Below, piece after piece: positions 50,790 through 59,405 of a stretch of 64,000 bases of DNA. The stretch is from the NCBI RefSeq assembly GCF_016592435.1, contig NZ_AP014545.1, positions 310,001 to 374,000 on the forward strand, written 5' to 3'. The position numbers were made by a program, and so were the translations under genes. Each line of letters starts with the position of its first letter. Position 1 is the first letter of the stretch. The notes under the pieces are model-generated. The model had not been told where the DNA came from, searched no databases, and saw only the letters and a program-made list of their open reading frames with translations. This DNA is from Amphritea japonica ATCC BAA-1530 (lineage in GTDB: Bacteria > Pseudomonadota > Gammaproteobacteria > Pseudomonadales > Balneatricaceae).

Positions 50790-51452
50790 ATGCGAATTTT
50801 GCTGGTGGAAGATGATGCAGCACTGGGGCCTGAACTGAAAACATCGCTGGCGCGTAACGGTTATGCAGTCGACTTGGCGGTTAATGGTATTGATGGACAG
50901 ATCATGGGTAAAGAGGATATCTATGATCTGGTTATTCTGGACCTGGGCTTACCTGATAAACCGGGTCTGGAAGTTCTGCGACACTGGCGAGCGCAGAAGA
51001 ACAATATTCCGGTATTGATTCTGACGGCACGTAGCGCCTGGCAAGAGCGGGTGGACGGCTTTGATGCAGGCGCTGATGACTACCTCCCTAAACCTTTTCA
51101 TACTGAAGAGCTTTTGGTCAGAATGACGGCGCTGCTGCGACGAGCCAATCAACAGATCAGTTCCCAGTTAGAGACTTCAGGTCTTACCTTAGATGAGAAT
51201 ACTCAGTCGGTGCTTCGTGAGGGGCAGGAAGTCGCTCTGACGGGCACTGAGTATCGATTACTGCGTTATATGATGCACAACCCTGGCAGAGTCTTATCGA
51301 AACTGCAGCTGGTGGAGCATATGTATGATGACTGCGCCGAAAATGACAGTAATGTTGTTGAAGCCTACATTAAAATGCTGCGAAAAAAGATAGGACACGA
51401 AATGATTACCACAAAACGTGGCCAGGGTTATGTGTTCGGAGCCAGCCGTTGA
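50790..51452 (+). CDS. OmpR-family response regulator (PhoP-like)
   Basis: 220 residues. The receiver domain has the acidic pair in LLVEDDAAL, the phospho-acceptor Asp51 in LVILDLGLPDKPG and the KPF lysine near 101. The C-terminal winged helix (about 127-220; LTGTEYRLLRYMMHN, KTTKRGQGYVF-like end) binds DNA. It overlaps the kinase gene, so the two form one system; PhoP/QseB-like homology suggests envelope stress, cations or antimicrobial peptides as input, but this is inferred. Confidence 0.93.
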   Translation: MRILLVEDDAALGPELKTSLARNGYAVDLAVNGIDGQIMGKEDIYDLVILDLGLPDKPGLEVLRHWRAQKNNIPVLILTARSAWQERVDGFDAGADDYLPKPFHTEELLVRMTALLRRANQQISSQLETSGLTLDENTQSVLREGQEVALTGTEYRLLRYMMHNPGRVLSKLQLVEHMYDDCAENDSNVVEAYIKMLRKKIGHEMITTKRGQGYVFGASR

Positions 51453-52795
51453 GGTCGATCCAGTCGCGGCTTAACGTTAACTTTATTGTCGTCACGCTCG
51501 TCCTCTTCGGACTGTTCTGGTTGGGGCAAAGCTGGTTTCTGCGGCAGATGGCCTATGAATTTGTTGCTTCCCGGCTGAACAGTGATGCGTACTCTGTCTT
51601 ACGGGCGGTGGAGATGGATATCGGTTCTGGCTGGCGAATCAATCTTGATAACACATCCTCGGTATACCAGCAGCCTATGTCTGGACACTATTTCCAAGTA
51701 GCCGTTGATGGGAAGTGGTTTTATTCGCGTTCCCTCTGGGATGCTCAGATACCCTCGACCGGGGGAAATGACATTGGTCAGGAAAATATCAGCCTGATTG
51801 AACAGAATAATAAGCCGACGCTGGTTTATTCAAAAACATTTATGAAACAAGGGCGAGAGATTCAAGTGATCTTGGCTGAAGATATCAGTCGTATCGAGGA
51901 ATCTCTCAGCCAATTAGGCTGGCTATTGGCCGGCCTGGGAACCCTGGGGTTGGTTGTCCTGCTGACGCTACAGATCTTTATTATTCGCCGCGGCCTGTGC
52001 TCTCTCATTGATGTAAAGAAAGATATCTCGCGCTTAAAATCGGGCAATATACGTCAACTGTCTTCAACGAATACGACGGAGATCGAGCCTCTTGTGACTG
52101 AGATAAATTATCTGGTCCAGAACATGGAGTTGCGATTACAACGTTCCCGTAATGCGGTGGGTAATCTGGCTCACGCGGCGAAAACACCTTTAACCGTTAT
52201 TGACCGTCATGTTGATGTGCTTCTCGAAGAGGATATTGATCAGGGGGAAGCGATTAAAGAACAGTCTGCACGGCTGCGGGAGATGATCGAACGTGAACTG
52301 ACCCGGGCAAGGATTGCCGGGGCTGCACTGCCAGGTCAGCGGATCTATATTGGCGAAGAGCTGGAAAAACTAACACGCACACTGAAAGCCATTTATCGTG
52401 AAAAAGCACTAATTTTTGAATTAGATATCAGTGCAAAAAGCTATTTTCCTGGTGAGCGTGATGACCTGGTAGAGTTAATGGGTAATCTACTGGATAACGC
52501 CAGTAAGTGGGCTGGGAGTCAGGTTCGGATTAAAGCGCATATGGATGATCACTGTCTTGAATTGGTGGTCGAGGATGATGGTCCGGGAATACCGCCGGAC
52601 GCGCGTGAACGCTTACTAAATCGGGGTGAACGACTTGATGAGTCTACCACTGGACACGGTCTGGGCATGAGTATTATCACTGAGATCGTGCGTCAATATC
52701 AGGGCAAACTGATGCTGGACTCCTCTCAGCGATTGGGAGGGCTGGAGGTTCAGGTAGTGCTGCCACGTCGGGTTGATCTGGAGCTTCCAGACTAA
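51449..52795 (+). CDS. Sensor histidine kinase (PhoQ-like)
   Basis: 448 residues starting at a TTG that overlaps the regulator stop (TTGA). Two membrane helices (about 10-31 and 150-172) bound a periplasmic sensor domain of about 120 residues. The phospho-acceptor His242 is in NLAHAAKTPLTVID, the PhoQ-type H-box. ATP-binding motifs are LMGNLLDNASKW (N box), VEDDGPGIP (G1) and GHGLGMSI (G2). The sensed signal is unknown. Confidence 0.93.
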   Translation: MRSIQSRLNVNFIVVTLVLFGLFWLGQSWFLRQMAYEFVASRLNSDAYSVLRAVEMDIGSGWRINLDNTSSVYQQPMSGHYFQVAVDGKWFYSRSLWDAQIPSTGGNDIGQENISLIEQNNKPTLVYSKTFMKQGREIQVILAEDISRIEESLSQLGWLLAGLGTLGLVVLLTLQIFIIRRGLCSLIDVKKDISRLKSGNIRQLSSTNTTEIEPLVTEINYLVQNMELRLQRSRNAVGNLAHAAKTPLTVIDRHVDVLLEEDIDQGEAIKEQSARLREMIERELTRARIAGAALPGQRIYIGEELEKLTRTLKAIYREKALIFELDISAKSYFPGERDDLVELMGNLLDNASKWAGSQVRIKAHMDDHCLELVVEDDGPGIPPDARERLLNRGERLDESTTGHGLGMSIITEIVRQYQGKLMLDSSQRLGGLEVQVVLPRRVDLELPD

Positions 52796-52904
52796 AATTA
52801 ACCTCATACACCTTTAATATTCTGATAACGCCCCCATTTCAGGGGTATGTGAAAACAGATATCACTGCTAGAATAACCGCCTTATTTTTTGAAGGAATTC
52901 CTTA

Positions 52905-53516
52905 GTGTCCGTTAAGTACGTCGCATCATCTAAGCTGCCGACCCCCTGGGGTGTTTTTACCATGGTGGGATTTGAAGACCTGGAGTCAGGGAAAGAACAT
53001 GTGGCACTGACTTTTGGTGAGCTGGATTCGGGTAAGCCGGTACTGGCGCGCATCCATTCAGAATGCCTCACCGGTGACGCGCTATTCTCATTGCGTTGCG
53101 ATTGTGGTTTTCAGTTGCAGGAAGCATTGAAGCGGATTAGCGAAGAGGGCGCGGGTGTTCTTCTCTATCTGCGTCAGGAAGGCCGGGGTATTGGTCTACT
53201 GAACAAAATTAAAGCCTATCATCTGCAAGACGGTGGAGCGGATACGGTTGAGGCCAATGAAAAACTGGGCTTTGCCGCTGATATGCGTGATTACAGCATG
53301 TGTAAACTAATGCTTGAGCACCTGAACATCCAGAGTGTAAATCTGATGACCAATAACCCACGTAAGGTGAAGGCATTAGAAAAGTATGGGTTGAATGTAG
53401 CTGCGCGGGTGCCCCTGCAAGTGGGTAAAAATCGTCATAACGAAGAATACCTCGCGACTAAAATGGGTAAGTTAGGACATCTGATGAGCGAACATCATTT
53501 TCAGGATGATGACTAA
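52905..53516 (+). CDS. ribA: GTP cyclohydrolase II
   Basis: 203 residues from a GTG at 52905 preceded by GAAGGA. Opens the GTP imidazole ring in the first step of riboflavin synthesis. The zinc ligands Cys54, Cys65 and Cys67 ([21 protein letters not shown]) and the [17 protein letters not shown] block are complete. This is the only intact RibA seen in the window and compensates for the degenerate domain of the RibBX-type protein. A terminator follows immediately. Confidence 0.97.
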   Translation: MSVKYVASSKLPTPWGVFTMVGFEDLESGKEHVALTFGELDSGKPVLARIHSECLTGDALFSLRCDCGFQLQEALKRISEEGAGVLLYLRQEGRGIGLLNKIKAYHLQDGGADTVEANEKLGFAADMRDYSMCKLMLEHLNIQSVNLMTNNPRKVKALEKYGLNVAARVPLQVGKNRHNEEYLATKMGKLGHLMSEHHFQDDD

Positions 53517-53526
53517 GCGCTACGCG

Positions 53527-53557
53527 AAAAAAAAACCGGCTGAGGCCGGTTTTTTTT
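53527..53557. terminator. Bidirectional terminator between ribA and dxs
   Basis: ACCGGC and GCCGGT pair around TGAG, flanked by A9 and T8. Confidence 0.92.
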
Positions 53558-53575
53558 ATCCTGTTTTATCGGGGG

Positions 53576-55354
53576 CTAAGACAGTCGCTCTTCGATCGCT
53601 GCAACTATTCCCTGGCAATCCAGCCCGCACTCTTCTAATTGTTCGGAACGTGTTGCGTGCTCAATCCAGCGATCCGGTATGCCCAGGCAAAGTAAGTGAT
53701 TGCTGTACTGTTTAGAGTGTAGGTACTCACTTACTTCGGATCCCGCTCCGCCTTTGATTGAGTGGTCTTCAAGTGTGATTATCAGAGGGTGTTCCCTGGC
53801 CAGCTTATCAATCATTTTCCGGTCAAGTGGTTTAACAAAACGCATATCAACCAAGGTAAGGTTAAGTTGCTCCGCCGCTGCTTTCGCTTCTTGCAGAAGC
53901 GGGCCGAAGTTTAATAGTGCTCCCTGTGTTCCCTGACGGATAAGGTGGGCTTTGCCAAGGGGGACCGGTTCTGTTTTTTCGACCTTGCGTCCAGGCCCCG
54001 TACCCCGGGGGTAACGAACCGCTGCCGGGCCATTAAAATCATAGCCGGTTTGCAAAAGGTTGCAGAGTTCCTGCTCGTCGGAAGGAGTCATAATAACCAT
54101 GTCGGGAATACAGCGCAGATAGCTGATATCGAAACAGCCTGCGTGGGTTGCCCCGTCTTCGCCCACCAGGCCTGCCCGGTCTATGGCAAAAAGTATATCA
54201 AGGTTCTGGATCGCGACATCATGGATAAGCTGATCATAGGCCCGCTGTAAAAAGGTCGAATAGATCGCCACGATCGGTTTCATATTTCGGCAAGCCATAC
54301 CTGCTGCCAGAGTGACAGCGTGCTGTTCTGCGATAGCGACATCGAAAAAACGTTCGCTGAAGCGTTGCGAAAACGCGACCAGATCGGAGCCTTCACTCAT
54401 CGCCGGGGTTATACCGACGGTGCGCATATCATTCTCAGCCAGATTGCAGATCCAGCGGCCAAATATGTGGGCGTAATTTGGTGGTTTAGCTTTGGGGGCG
54501 GATTGAGGCTGAGTGATAGGCTCAATCTTGGTGATCGCATGATAGCCAACCGGGTCTTTCTCTGCGGGGGCGAACCCTTTGCCTTTCAGGGTTGTGATGT
54601 GAAGGAATTGTGGTCCCTGAGAGTTGAGCGCAAGTTGCAATGCCGGTACTAGTTTTTCGAAATCGTGGCCATCGACGGGGCCGCTATAGTGAAAATCAAC
54701 TGCTTCAAACAATGCTGCAGTGGTGGCACCCATCTTGTCTTTCAGGTTTTTTGCCAGATAAGTTGCCAGTCCACCCTCATTCCGGGAGATCGACATATCA
54801 TTATCATTCAGGATAACCAACAGGTCGGCATTGGTATGGGCGGCATGATTGAGGGCCTCAAATGCCATCCCTGCCGTCATTGCGCCATCCCCTATGATAG
54901 CGACAGTCTTATGTTCAAAACCCTGCAGGCGGTCTGCAATAGCTATTCCCAGGGCTGCACTGATCGAGGTACTGGAGTGCCCGGTACCGAAATCATCGTA
55001 CTGACTTTCACTGATACGAGGAAAAGGGGCTAGCCCTTCTTTCTGACGGATGCTCAGTAGGGCATCCTGACGACCGGTGAGAATCTTATGGGGATAACTT
55101 TGATGGCCGACATCCCAGATCAGATGATCATCCGGCGTTTTTAGTAGGTAGTGCAGCGCTATCGTTAATTCAATCACACCTAAACCGGCGCCAAAATGCC
55201 CGCCGGTCTGGCCGACAGAATAGAGTAAGAAGGCTCGCAGTTGCTCGGCGACTTTGGGCAGCTGCTCAGGGGATAGCTGTCGCAGGTCAGCGGGTGACGC
55301 GATGCTGTCCAGCAAGGGGGTAGCCGGGCGGGATTCAGGAATCGAGTAGAACAT
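53576..55354 (-). CDS. dxs: 1-Deoxy-D-xylulose-5-phosphate synthase
   Basis: 592 residues, slightly shorter than the E. coli enzyme (620). Condenses pyruvate and glyceraldehyde 3-phosphate, the first step of the MEP isoprenoid pathway. The thiamine diphosphate motif GDGAMTAGMAFEALNHA (about 147) and DVGHQSYPHKILTGR (about 80) are present, as is the transketolase pyrimidine-binding part (from about 320; ESDLVAFSQRF, VAIAEQHAVTLAAG). It lies 5 bp downstream of ispA in one operon. Confidence 0.97.
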   Translation of the reverse strand: MFYSIPESRPATPLLDSIASPADLRQLSPEQLPKVAEQLRAFLLYSVGQTGGHFGAGLGVIELTIALHYLLKTPDDHLIWDVGHQSYPHKILTGRQDALLSIRQKEGLAPFPRISESQYDDFGTGHSSTSISAALGIAIADRLQGFEHKTVAIIGDGAMTAGMAFEALNHAAHTNADLLVILNDNDMSISRNEGGLATYLAKNLKDKMGATTAALFEAVDFHYSGPVDGHDFEKLVPALQLALNSQGPQFLHITTLKGKGFAPAEKDPVGYHAITKIEPITQPQSAPKAKPPNYAHIFGRWICNLAENDMRTVGITPAMSEGSDLVAFSQRFSERFFDVAIAEQHAVTLAAGMACRNMKPIVAIYSTFLQRAYDQLIHDVAIQNLDILFAIDRAGLVGEDGATHAGCFDISYLRCIPDMVIMTPSDEQELCNLLQTGYDFNGPAAVRYPRGTGPGRKVEKTEPVPLGKAHLIRQGTQGALLNFGPLLQEAKAAAEQLNLTLVDMRFVKPLDRKMIDKLAREHPLIITLEDHSIKGGAGSEVSEYLHSKQYSNHLLCLGIPDRWIEHATRSEQLEECGLDCQGIVAAIEERLS

Positions 55355-55359
55355 AGTGA

Positions 55360-56241
55360 TCAGTACTGTCGTTCAACAATGTAGTCTGCCAGCCAGTGCA
55401 GTGGTTGTGCCGCGTCACCGAAGTCCGCGATACTTGCGTGGGCTTGCTCGTTTAACAGCGCTAGTTTTTGCTTAGCGCCCTCCATACCCAAGAGCGCTGG
55501 GTAGGTTGATTTTTCATGTTGTAGGTCAGAGCCCTGGGGTTTGCCTAAGGTTTCTGTACTGCCTTCAATATCGAGAATGTCGTCCTTTACCTGAAATGCG
55601 AGACCGATAGCGTTGGCGTAGCTTTTAAGTGCGTGCAGATCTGCTTTGCTGGCATGGTTACTGGACAGTGCGCCCATCTCTATACTGGCGCAGATCAGAG
55701 CGCCGGTTTTGTGTCGATGCATCAGCTCCAGTTGCTCAGTGCTGATCTGTTGCCCTTCATTGCTCAGGTCGATGGACTGGCCGCCCACCATGCCCAGATA
55801 GCCGCTGTCACGGGCTATTACGCTAACCATCTGCAGGCGAATCTCAGCTGACAGACCGTTATCGGTAGCGAGCAGTTCGAAAGCCAGTGGTTGTAGCCCA
55901 TCACCGGCAAGGATTGCGGTCGCTTCATCAAAGGCGATATGGCAGGTCGGCTTACCGCGTCTCAGCTCGTCATCGTCCATCGCCGGGAGGTCATCATGTA
56001 CCAGTGAATAGCTATGGATGCACTCGATTGCGCAGGCAGCAGAATCTGCCTGTGCTAGTTGACCGTTCAACAGTTGATTTGCCATATAGACCAGTACTGG
56101 CCGCACCCGTTTGCCACCGTTAAACAGCGAATAGTTCATCGCCAGACGAACCCGCTCAGCATCACAGGTTTTTTGCAGTACGGTTTCCAGCTGTTGCTCA
56201 ACTCTTTTCTGATACTGCTGTAGCAAAAGCTTTCCTTCCAT
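55360..56241 (-). CDS. ispA: Geranyl/farnesyl diphosphate synthase
   Basis: 293 residues from the ATG at 56241, whose ribosome site GAGGAG overlaps the end of xseB. Builds C10-C15 prenyl diphosphates. The first aspartate-rich motif is in HDDLPAMDDDELRRGKPT (about 83-100) and the second in KDDILDIEG. Both are DDxxD type; the insertion between the aspartates (DDLPAMDD) is typical of bacterial FPP synthases. Follows xseB as in E. coli. Confidence 0.96.
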   Translation of the reverse strand: MEGKLLLQQYQKRVEQQLETVLQKTCDAERVRLAMNYSLFNGGKRVRPVLVYMANQLLNGQLAQADSAACAIECIHSYSLVHDDLPAMDDDELRRGKPTCHIAFDEATAILAGDGLQPLAFELLATDNGLSAEIRLQMVSVIARDSGYLGMVGGQSIDLSNEGQQISTEQLELMHRHKTGALICASIEMGALSSNHASKADLHALKSYANAIGLAFQVKDDILDIEGSTETLGKPQGSDLQHEKSTYPALLGMEGAKQKLALLNEQAHASIADFGDAAQPLHWLADYIVERQY

Positions 56242-56245
56242 CAGG

Positions 56246-56485
56246 TCACTCCTCTGGCAGATCAAAGGGAACCTCTTTTAACTCCCCATTTTGCTGAATC
56301 AGCATCTGCACTTTTTGTTCTGCCTGGGCGAGAATGGACTGGCAGTCGCGGGTCAGGCTGACACCTTGCTCAAACGTTTGCAGAGACTGTTCAAGAGACA
56401 ACTCTCCCTGCTCAAGCTGGGTGACCATCGTCTCCAACTGTGCCAAAGAGGTTTCAAAATCGGGTGTTTTCTTCTTTGCAGGCAT
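56246..56485 (-). CDS. xseB: Exodeoxyribonuclease VII small subunit
   Basis: 79 residues. Two-helix protein with the family core [32 protein letters not shown] (written here in part: [15 protein letters not shown]). It binds the large subunit XseA, encoded elsewhere, to make the single-strand nuclease ExoVII. First gene of xseB-ispA-dxs. Confidence 0.95.
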   Translation of the reverse strand: MPAKKKTPDFETSLAQLETMVTQLEQGELSLEQSLQTFEQGVSLTRDCQSILAQAEQKVQMLIQQNGELKEVPFDLPEE

Positions 56486-56614
56486 AGAGTGTACCGTCGG
56501 GTTGGAACCGTTAAAAAGGCGACAAACTACCGGACAGGCCGGTTTTGGTCAATCAGACCAATAAATTGTACTAGAAACAGTGCTAAATAGGTGAACCCGG
56601 TTATTTTTTTGATA

Positions 56615-56636
56615 CTATCTAGCTACAGCTAAATAG
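56615..56636. repeat. Near-palindrome and direct repeat upstream of pomA
   Basis: CTATCTAGCT and AGCTAAATAG (56615-56624 and 56627-56636) form an inverted repeat with one mismatch. The 11-base unit GCTAAATAGGT occurs at 56582-56592 and 56628-56638. They lie 85-140 bp before pomA in the xseB/pomA divergent spacer and may be operator sites. Confidence 0.4.
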
Positions 56637-56720
56637 GTATGCCAGCAATCACAGATTTTTATATAGGTGCTGTTGATTGTTTGGATGGCCTGACTAACTT
56701 ATTGATTTGGGGAATGAAGC

Positions 56721-57479
56721 GTGGATATAGCGTCGCTCGTCGGTATTATAGGCGCCTTTGGTATCGTAATTGCTGCGATGGTTACAGGCGGTGATATCGG
56801 TGTTTTTGTAAACGTTCCGTCATTGTTGATCGTTATTGGCGGAAGTCTTTTTGTTGTACTGATGAAGTTTCCATTGGCGCACTTTCTGGCGGTAGGCAAA
56901 GTTGTTGGAAAGGCGTTCAAATTTAAATCAGTTAAACCCGAAGATATTATCGCTGAAACTGTGGATCTGGCAGACGCTGCGCGAAAAGGTGGATTGCTGT
57001 CTCTGGAAGATAAGGAAGTCAGTACTGACTTTATGCAGCGGGGAATCCAGCTGCTGGTGGACGGGCATGATCCCGACATTGTCAAAGCCCTGCTGAACAA
57101 AGAGAAAGGGTTGACGACAGAACGCCATGAATATGGTTCTGATATTTTTAAAGCGATAGGCGATGTGGGCCCAGGTATGGGCATGATCGGTACGCTGGTC
57201 GGCCTGGTGCAGATGCTATCCAATATGTCTGATCCGAAATCGATCGGTCCGGCGATGGCAGTTGCGCTGCTGACAACACTATACGGCGCGATGCTGGCGA
57301 CTATGTTTGCGTTACCCGTTTCAGATAAGCTGGATGCGCGCAAAGCAGAAGAAGAACTTAATCAGTCGCTGATTATTGATGGCTTGCTGGCGATTCAGGC
57401 AGGACAAAATCCCCGTGTTATTGAGCAGATGCTGCGCAACTATCTTCCTGAGAAAAAGCGCGCGGTCGCTGAAGAGTAG
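56721..57479 (+). CDS. pomA: Flagellar motor stator protein PomA/MotA
   Basis: 252 residues from a GTG at 56721 with GGGGA upstream. Four membrane helices: MDIASLVGIIGAFGIVIA, a second near 30-50, and two after a cytoplasmic loop (GPGMGMIGTLVGLVQML near 150, and AVALLTTLYGAMLATMFALPV near 180). The length and motifs fit the PomA/MotC group. With PomB it forms the 5:2 ion channel that drives the flagellum. The ion, Na+ or H+, cannot be decided from what I can see. No other flagellar gene is nearby. Confidence 0.93.
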   Translation: MDIASLVGIIGAFGIVIAAMVTGGDIGVFVNVPSLLIVIGGSLFVVLMKFPLAHFLAVGKVVGKAFKFKSVKPEDIIAETVDLADAARKGGLLSLEDKEVSTDFMQRGIQLLVDGHDPDIVKALLNKEKGLTTERHEYGSDIFKAIGDVGPGMGMIGTLVGLVQMLSNMSDPKSIGPAMAVALLTTLYGAMLATMFALPVSDKLDARKAEEELNQSLIIDGLLAIQAGQNPRVIEQMLRNYLPEKKRAVAEE

Positions 57480-57490
57480 GGGATAGCAGA

Positions 57491-58444
57491 ATGAGTGAAG
57501 AAGAGCATAAGTGTCCCCCCTGCCCGGCGGGTTTGCCGGGGTGGCTGGCTACCTTTGGTGACTTGATGTCACTGCTGATGTGTTTCTTCGTACTTCTATT
57601 GTCATTTTCTGAAATGGATGTGCTGAAATTCAAGCAGTTGGCCGGTTCGATGCGCGAAGCGTTTGGTGTTCAGAATCAGGTTAAAGTTCAGGATATTCCG
57701 AAAGGTACCAGTATTATTGCTCAGGAGTTCAGTCCCGGTCGTCCCGAACCGACACCTCTGAATGAAGTCCGACAGATGACGATTAATAATAATATGCAGA
57801 CCCTCGATGTCAGGACAGAAGAGGGAGAGTCCGAGGTCAGTGATAAGCAGCAGGGAGAAACTGCTGAAGAGTTACGGCAGATGCTGGAAGAAATCGAGGC
57901 TAAGGCGGAAGCTGAGGCTCAGGAGGAAGCGGTTGAATTTGCGGCTGCGCTGCGTCAGGAGATTGGGCAAGGCAGTGTTGAAGTGGCGACGGATGGCAAG
58001 AAGATTGTTATTCGGGTGAAAGAAAAAGGCTCATTTGACTCAGGTTCTGCAGAACTTAAATTTGCTTATATACCGATAATTGCCAAAATTCGTGATGTAC
58101 TACTTAATGTCAGCGGTAAAGTTGCCATCGAAGGACATACCGATAATATCCCGGTTTCCGGCGGGCGTTATGAGTCTAACTGGGGGCTGTCGACTTCCCG
58201 GGCACTGGCAGTAGGACATGAACTGTTTGCCGATCCGCGTATAGACCAGGCACGATTTACGGTTATAGGCTTTGCTGATACGAAACCCTTAGCACCGAAT
58301 AACACTATTGAAAATCGCAGTACCAATCGCCGGGTTGAGATTATTATACAGAAAGGAAATGACCCTGAAGCGTTGGAAAAACTGAGAACTCAGGGTGAAG
58401 GGGATAAGGAATTCGGGCCGCTGGAGCCGCAAGAAGTTTTCTAA
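57491..58444 (+). CDS. pomB: Flagellar motor stator protein PomB/MotB
   Basis: 317 residues. One membrane helix (about 18-40) carries the ion-binding Asp24 in WLATFGDLMSLLMCFF, the same number as in Vibrio PomB. A plug/linker region with an acidic, Ala/Glu-rich coiled coil (about 110-150) leads to the OmpA-like peptidoglycan-binding domain (about 180-300; EGHTDNIPVSGGRYESNWGLS, NRSTNRRVEIII). It anchors the stator to the cell wall. Follows pomA by 11 bp. Confidence 0.94.
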   Translation: MSEEEHKCPPCPAGLPGWLATFGDLMSLLMCFFVLLLSFSEMDVLKFKQLAGSMREAFGVQNQVKVQDIPKGTSIIAQEFSPGRPEPTPLNEVRQMTINNNMQTLDVRTEEGESEVSDKQQGETAEELRQMLEEIEAKAEAEAQEEAVEFAAALRQEIGQGSVEVATDGKKIVIRVKEKGSFDSGSAELKFAYIPIIAKIRDVLLNVSGKVAIEGHTDNIPVSGGRYESNWGLSTSRALAVGHELFADPRIDQARFTVIGFADTKPLAPNNTIENRSTNRRVEIIIQKGNDPEALEKLRTQGEGDKEFGPLEPQEVF

Positions 58445-58470
58445 TGGAAATTCAGACCTTATTTAGATAC

Positions 58471-58500
58471 AAAAAAACCCAGCAACAGCTGGGTTTTTTT
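58471..58500. terminator. Bidirectional terminator between pomB and cytochrome c5
   Basis: ACCCAGC and GCTGGGT pair around AACA, flanked by A7 and T7. Confidence 0.92.
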
Positions 58501-58514
58501 ATCTGAGAACTCTA

Positions 58515-58820
58515 TTACTTAGAGTTATCTAGCATGTGCTGGATAGCAGCTTTCAGCTCACCATCAGTACAATCCATGCAAGTGCCTTTAGGTGGCATAG
58601 CGTTAACACCTTTTATTGCAGATGCTGTAAGTGCATCAATACCCATAGCAGCACGTGGACCCCACTGGTCAGCTTTGCCCACAATCGGAGCGCCGGCTGC
58701 GCCAGTCATATGGCATGCCATACACTTAGTGTTGTAAACAGTTGCGCCATCGCGTTCAGCCATTGCTGCAACTGGAGTCATTAACATGGCAGTTACTGCC
58801 AGAATCATAGTCTTTTTCAT
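58515..58820 (-). CDS. Cytochrome c5-like periplasmic monohaem cytochrome
   Basis: 101 residues with a signal peptide cleaved after MAMA-like AAMA (about 21). The haem site is CMACH (about 33-37) and the axial methionine lies in AMPPKGTCMDCTDGEL, where two further cysteines form the disulfide typical of cytochrome c5. It carries electrons in the periplasm, probably towards a terminal oxidase. It is a single gene convergent with pomAB. Confidence 0.93.
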   Translation of the reverse strand: MKKTMILAVTAMLMTPVAAMAERDGATVYNTKCMACHMTGAAGAPIVGKADQWGPRAAMGIDALTASAIKGVNAMPPKGTCMDCTDGELKAAIQHMLDNSK

Positions 58821-58980
58821 ATTGCCTTCACCTTTATTAGTATCCGTAGAAAGTTGCCGTATTACCGGCCCCGGAATTTGGTCACTGAAGTGTATTCGTA
58901 ACGGGTACTTAGTGTAAATACCACAATAGGCCTGAATTGAATCTGAATCGGCAATATATGATGTAAGACAAAGCGTTCAT

Positions 58981-59184
58981 TCAGGCATGTAAACTCATCG
59001 CGTAAATAGCCTGGCTGTGTTGATTTGTGGCTTTCGTTTTCTGCAGGTCTCGTTGTTTATTGAGGTCGCTGCAGAGTGCCTTAACCTGTTCAGCGGGCAG
59101 GCCGATGATATTACCAATCTGATCAGTAGTATGGCCGTCACGCATAAATTGTTCTATTTGATGTTCAATGTCATTCGTCTTCAT
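58981..59184 (-). CDS. Small hypothetical protein
   Basis: 67 residues, not recognised. The middle (GHTTDQIGNIIGLPAEQVKALCSDLNK) resembles a helix-turn-helix half, as in small regulators or sigma-like fragments, but it is too short to assign. The ribosome site is weak (AGG ten bases before the ATG). There is no signal peptide or membrane segment. The C-terminal part is polar. It may be a real small gene, since no other frame competes for this interval. Confidence 0.45.
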   Translation of the reverse strand: MKTNDIEHQIEQFMRDGHTTDQIGNIIGLPAEQVKALCSDLNKQRDLQKTKATNQHSQAIYAMSLHA

Positions 59185-59405
59185 TGTTTTAAACCTATTC
59201 TCTACATTAGCGGGTAGATAATCTCAGGATATTGTTACAAAAGTGTTGCGACCACTTAATTGCCTAAGATTTTTAGGGTTTTTGTTGTCGTAAGGGGGGG
59301 GAATGGTATATGTTGTATTTATTACTCAAACTGAGATATCTGTTTGAATAGGGCTCTGCGTCGATGGCAAGGATTGGCACGCAGGAAATGAAACCGGGGG
59401 GGATA

